Shown piece after piece: positions 62,023-64,000 of a stretch of DNA of 64,000 nucleotides. The position numbers and the translations under genes were made by a program. Below the pieces are notes generated by a model that was given only the letters and a program-made list of their open reading frames with translations, was not told the origin of the DNA and did not search any database. Source of the DNA: Nitrososphaerota archaeon (GTDB lineage Archaea > Thermoproteota > Nitrososphaeria > Nitrososphaerales > CADDZS01); assembly GCA_021325255.1 (NCBI GenBank), contig JAJPHP010000060.1, positions 1 to 64,000 of the forward strand. The letters are read 5' to 3'. Numbering within the stretch: position 1 is the stretch's first letter; each line of letters starts with the position of its first letter.

Positions 62023-63660
62023 CTACGAACTTTCTCGGACTAGTACCCTTCCCGGCTTTGCCTTGTACGCAGGGACGCCGACCCCCACGGCAATCATCGT
62101 ACTCTTTCCGTCTGAGTGCGGAGAAAAGAACTCTGTGACCGCATCGTCGTAGAATGTCGAGCCAGAAGCGCCAATTCCCTCCGAATACGACGCAAGGTAA
62201 ATCTTTCCTGCCATCACGCCCGCCTCTAACTGCGCAGCGCCGTAACCTCTATTCCCAAGGTAACCGAGGATCGGATCGAGCTGGGCCATCAGGAAGAATA
62301 CGACGCTTGCCTGCCCGAAAAGTGCTTGCTCGAGGCAGAGGTAGGCGGACACGCTACGAAACGCTCCAGCTTTGAGGGTCTCGATGGTTTCTTTTGGCCT
62401 GTTGAAAAAGTAGGAACCAGTGGGCAGATCCTGCACGGCGTTTGAGATCAGGTAGACATCAATGAGGTTAGAATCGCTCTCGGGGAGGAAATCCGCCTTG
62501 ATTTCCCCTGTAGCGTAGTGGAGTATGTCTGAAAGCTGCTTGAATGAAATCGAGCCGCTGGAAAATCTCCTGGTTGAACCGCGTTTGAGAATCACTTGAC
62601 CTAATTCTGGTGGGTCATTTGCAGCGGGGTGATCAATGTCCAGCCGGTAGCTCGTTCGAGAAGATGAGGAGGGTCTGTTCAGCGGGATTGATGATGCGTT
62701 CCTCACCCAGTTGCTGACCTCGACCTGGCTCGTGAGCGCTGAACCGTGGTTCATTTTCCAGATGATTGGATATTCGACTTCTGATTGAGAAAGAGGCAGA
62801 TACTCTGCCCTAACTTCAGGAAGGACGTGAGGAGCGTCCAGACTACCTACCTCTGAGGCTTCCCTTTGTTCCAAGGTATATGATGCAAGCGGCACAAGCG
62901 CTATCGGAGCTTCCTTCCTATCTTCAAGCGAAAGCAGTTTACTTATCTTCTCGTCTTCAAATCCTAGAACCAGTGAAGATCTAACCTGTGCGGACGCCGC
63001 GCACGCGAGCATGTTCGCCACAATGACACCAGAGTCCCAGAACCAGTGTCTGTAAGAGCGCGCTTCGTACTTCCATGCGTTTTTCCACGCAAGAGAGGTT
63101 AAGATCACTGTAGCCGTTGTGTCGGCTATCTTATCATTGTACGCAGTTGCATTCAGCAGCAATGCTTTGAAATCTCCTTCCCTTATTTTGTCAAGCGAAA
63201 ATCCGAGCGGATCAAAGTGGTACACCCCAGCCTGAAGTCCTGGCACGTTACTGCATACGATATACACTTCAATTGGGTAGAGAGCGCCTGTCGCCGAGGC
63301 CGCCCTCATGTAGTATTTTCCACTAGGGTATTCCATTTCCCTGGTGATTCCTGCGCTGAAAAATAACATCTCAGCGAGAGCGCTGGGTGTAAGCGAACCG
63401 ATGTCAGAGTCTGATGGTTCATTCCTTGCTCTCGCCGTCTCCTCCTCTATTGCTGGACTCCTCAACGACAGAAGCGCATTCAGAGTCGGAGACGAGAAGT
63501 CACGCGGAAGCTGGATCTTTTGAAGCGAGGTGTAGGTCTTGAACGCGCCTGGCTTGTTTTCAAAATCCAGAGTGTGGCTTGAGCTTCGGATGCTGATCTC
63601 GGTGTGCTTCGTACTCTCGTGGTACTCCCTAGCAATGCGTATGTCTTTGTTTTCGCTCAA
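62023..63660 (-). CDS. tandem SagB-type nitroreductase-family protein
   Basis: The 545-residue protein is two SagB/ThcOx-like domains in one chain. The first starts EYHESTKHTEISIRSSSHTLDFENKPGAFKTY and has LRSPAIEEETAR, SALAEMLFFSAGITRE and RAASATGALYPIEVYIVCSNV. The second begins near residue 345 with LGQVILKRGSTRRFSSGSISFKQLSDILHYATG and ends with RGYGAAQLEAGVMAGKIYLASYSEGIGASGSTFYDD. FMN-dependent SagB dehydrogenases oxidise azolines in TOMM peptides, but no cyclodehydratase or precursor gene is present. Function is open. Confidence 0.82.
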   Translation of the reverse strand: MSENKDIRIAREYHESTKHTEISIRSSSHTLDFENKPGAFKTYTSLQKIQLPRDFSSPTLNALLSLRSPAIEEETARARNEPSDSDIGSLTPSALAEMLFFSAGITREMEYPSGKYYMRAASATGALYPIEVYIVCSNVPGLQAGVYHFDPLGFSLDKIREGDFKALLLNATAYNDKIADTTATVILTSLAWKNAWKYEARSYRHWFWDSGVIVANMLACAASAQVRSSLVLGFEDEKISKLLSLEDRKEAPIALVPLASYTLEQREASEVGSLDAPHVLPEVRAEYLPLSQSEVEYPIIWKMNHGSALTSQVEVSNWVRNASSIPLNRPSSSSRTSYRLDIDHPAANDPPELGQVILKRGSTRRFSSGSISFKQLSDILHYATGEIKADFLPESDSNLIDVYLISNAVQDLPTGSYFFNRPKETIETLKAGAFRSVSAYLCLEQALFGQASVVFFLMAQLDPILGYLGNRGYGAAQLEAGVMAGKIYLASYSEGIGASGSTFYDDAVTEFFSPHSDGKSTMIAVGVGVPAYKAKPGRVLVRESS

Positions 63661-63803
63661 GATCTGCGGATTCGTCTAAACAGCTCAAGTTGCTTATTAG
63701 TTATTCATAGCCTCTTCCCCTTGGATAGTTCATATTCCCTCAAAGGAGGCTATTCATTTACAGGGCTAATCGACCAATTGCTGAGTGTAGTTGGAATTTC
63801 TAA
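63661..63803. other. intergenic region
   Basis: A promoter region for the tandem SagB-like gene on the minus strand, with AT-rich DNA near 63690-63715. The plus-strand frame 63604-63873 crosses it without support. Confidence 0.35.
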
Positions 63804-64000
63804 CTATGCCTTATCTTCCGAGCTCTTCGCTATCTCTGCAAGCGAGCGGTTACTCACGGCCGAGAAATCATAGTCGTTCGCATCGTAACCTTCCTTCGAG
63901 TAGTCATCGCGGTGCTTTATCATGAGCCAGGTTTCCCTGTTGCTCCCGCCAAACCCCTTGGTCCTCACAAGCGCAAAGGATCCCTGAAGCTTCTTCCCGA
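63804..64000 (-). CDS. LigD-type 3'-phosphoesterase domain protein, 5' end beyond window
   Basis: Read on the minus strand to a TAG at 63804-63806, the 65 codons in the window give GKKLQGSFALVRTKGFGGSN, then WLMIKHRDDYSKEG and a tail (SAVSNRSLAEIAKSSEDKA). The LxGxFALVRT ... WLMIKHRDDY pattern is the C-terminal half of the LigD 3'-phosphoesterase domain, which cleans 3' ends in DNA break repair. Stand-alone forms are known in archaea. The rest lies beyond the right edge, so partners cannot be seen. Confidence 0.8.
   Translation of the reverse strand, partial: GKKLQGSFALVRTKGFGGSNRETWLMIKHRDDYSKEGYDANDYDFSAVSNRSLAEIAKSSEDKA

Noticed and set aside
62023..63660. TOMM (azoline peptide) biosynthesis cluster
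   Set aside because: Only SagB-like domains are present; no cyclodehydratase, precursor peptide or dedicated transporter is adjacent.
1..64000. CRISPR arrays, transposases, rRNA genes
   Set aside because: No regularly spaced repeats, no transposase-like protein and no rRNA sequence were seen on either strand.

Overview
This window is archaeal chromosome. The evidence is a Sec61-beta gene, a DUF2070 protein, a PAC2-family protein, AbrB/PIN pairs, TATA-box promoters with very short leaders, and membrane-anchored surface proteins with Ser/Thr-rich stalks and many N-glycosylation sequons. TTG starts are common. The gene set (GH3-like adenylase, DnaK, several CBS proteins, peptide and amine catabolism, no methanogenesis or ammonia oxidation genes) fits a heterotrophic member of the TACK archaea, perhaps a non-ammonia-oxidising relative of Thaumarchaeota. 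That placement is inference, because no rRNA or other phylogenetic marker is present. No tRNA, CRISPR array or transposase was found.

Layout. 0.8-5.4 kb: DUF72, DUF2070, Sec61-beta, a CBS protein and a degenerate methyltransferase-like protein. 5.4-6.7 kb: a gene-poor stretch with a perfect 22-bp palindrome. 6.7-11.8 kb: two M24 (Xaa-Pro type) peptidases, a divergent AbrB/PIN pair, a proline racemase-family enzyme and a Rid protein. 11.8-14.5 kb: a DUF1998 helicase. 14.6-23.4 kb: an accessory island with decayed genes, a second AbrB/PIN pair and a series of single-pass surface proteins. 23.5-33 kb: a DAO-type oxidase, a metal ABC-3 transporter, small Cys/acidic proteins, a phosphoacceptor-less receiver domain, an S9 peptidase, an MFS carrier and a TXNDC17-like protein. 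33-39 kb: a peptide ABC importer without ATPase genes, coupled to an M20 hydrolase, then a methyltransferase. 39.8-49.3 kb: GH3-like adenylase, zinc-ribbon and adhesin-like membrane proteins, CBS proteins, a DnaK with an altered catalytic residue, and PAC2. 49.4-59.8 kb: a catabolic and transport cluster. 59.8-64 kb: a surface protein, an F420-type oxidoreductase, a tandem SagB-like protein and the end of a LigD-type 3'-phosphoesterase.

The 49.4-59.8 kb cluster holds carbamate kinase, all three proteins known in bacteria as the oxamate carbamoyltransferase (DUF1116/AllG, DUF2877/AllH, FdrA/AllF), a complete BMP-type (nucleoside-like) ABC importer, and a 62-residue protein that looks like a detached AllFG module. 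Together they predict import of a purine-derived or ureide compound and energy recovery from carbamoyl phosphate. I know this route from bacteria; its presence in an archaeon with a dedicated importer is notable.

The most striking signal is regulatory. Eleven promoters between 25.2 and 54.1 kb, plus one weaker variant, share an imperfect palindrome (WTTMTCA-N4-TGAKRAT) followed by CGT, exactly 8 bp, and then a TATA-like box. They drive carbamate kinase, AllG, the BMP protein, DnaK, two CBS proteins, a receiver-like protein, an adhesin-like protein and several small proteins; the weaker variant lies before PAC2. I see none in the flanking 25 kb or the last 10 kb. Three divergent gene pairs carry one copy facing each way. 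This looks like an undescribed archaeal regulon joining stress and energy functions to the carbamoyl-phosphate cluster.
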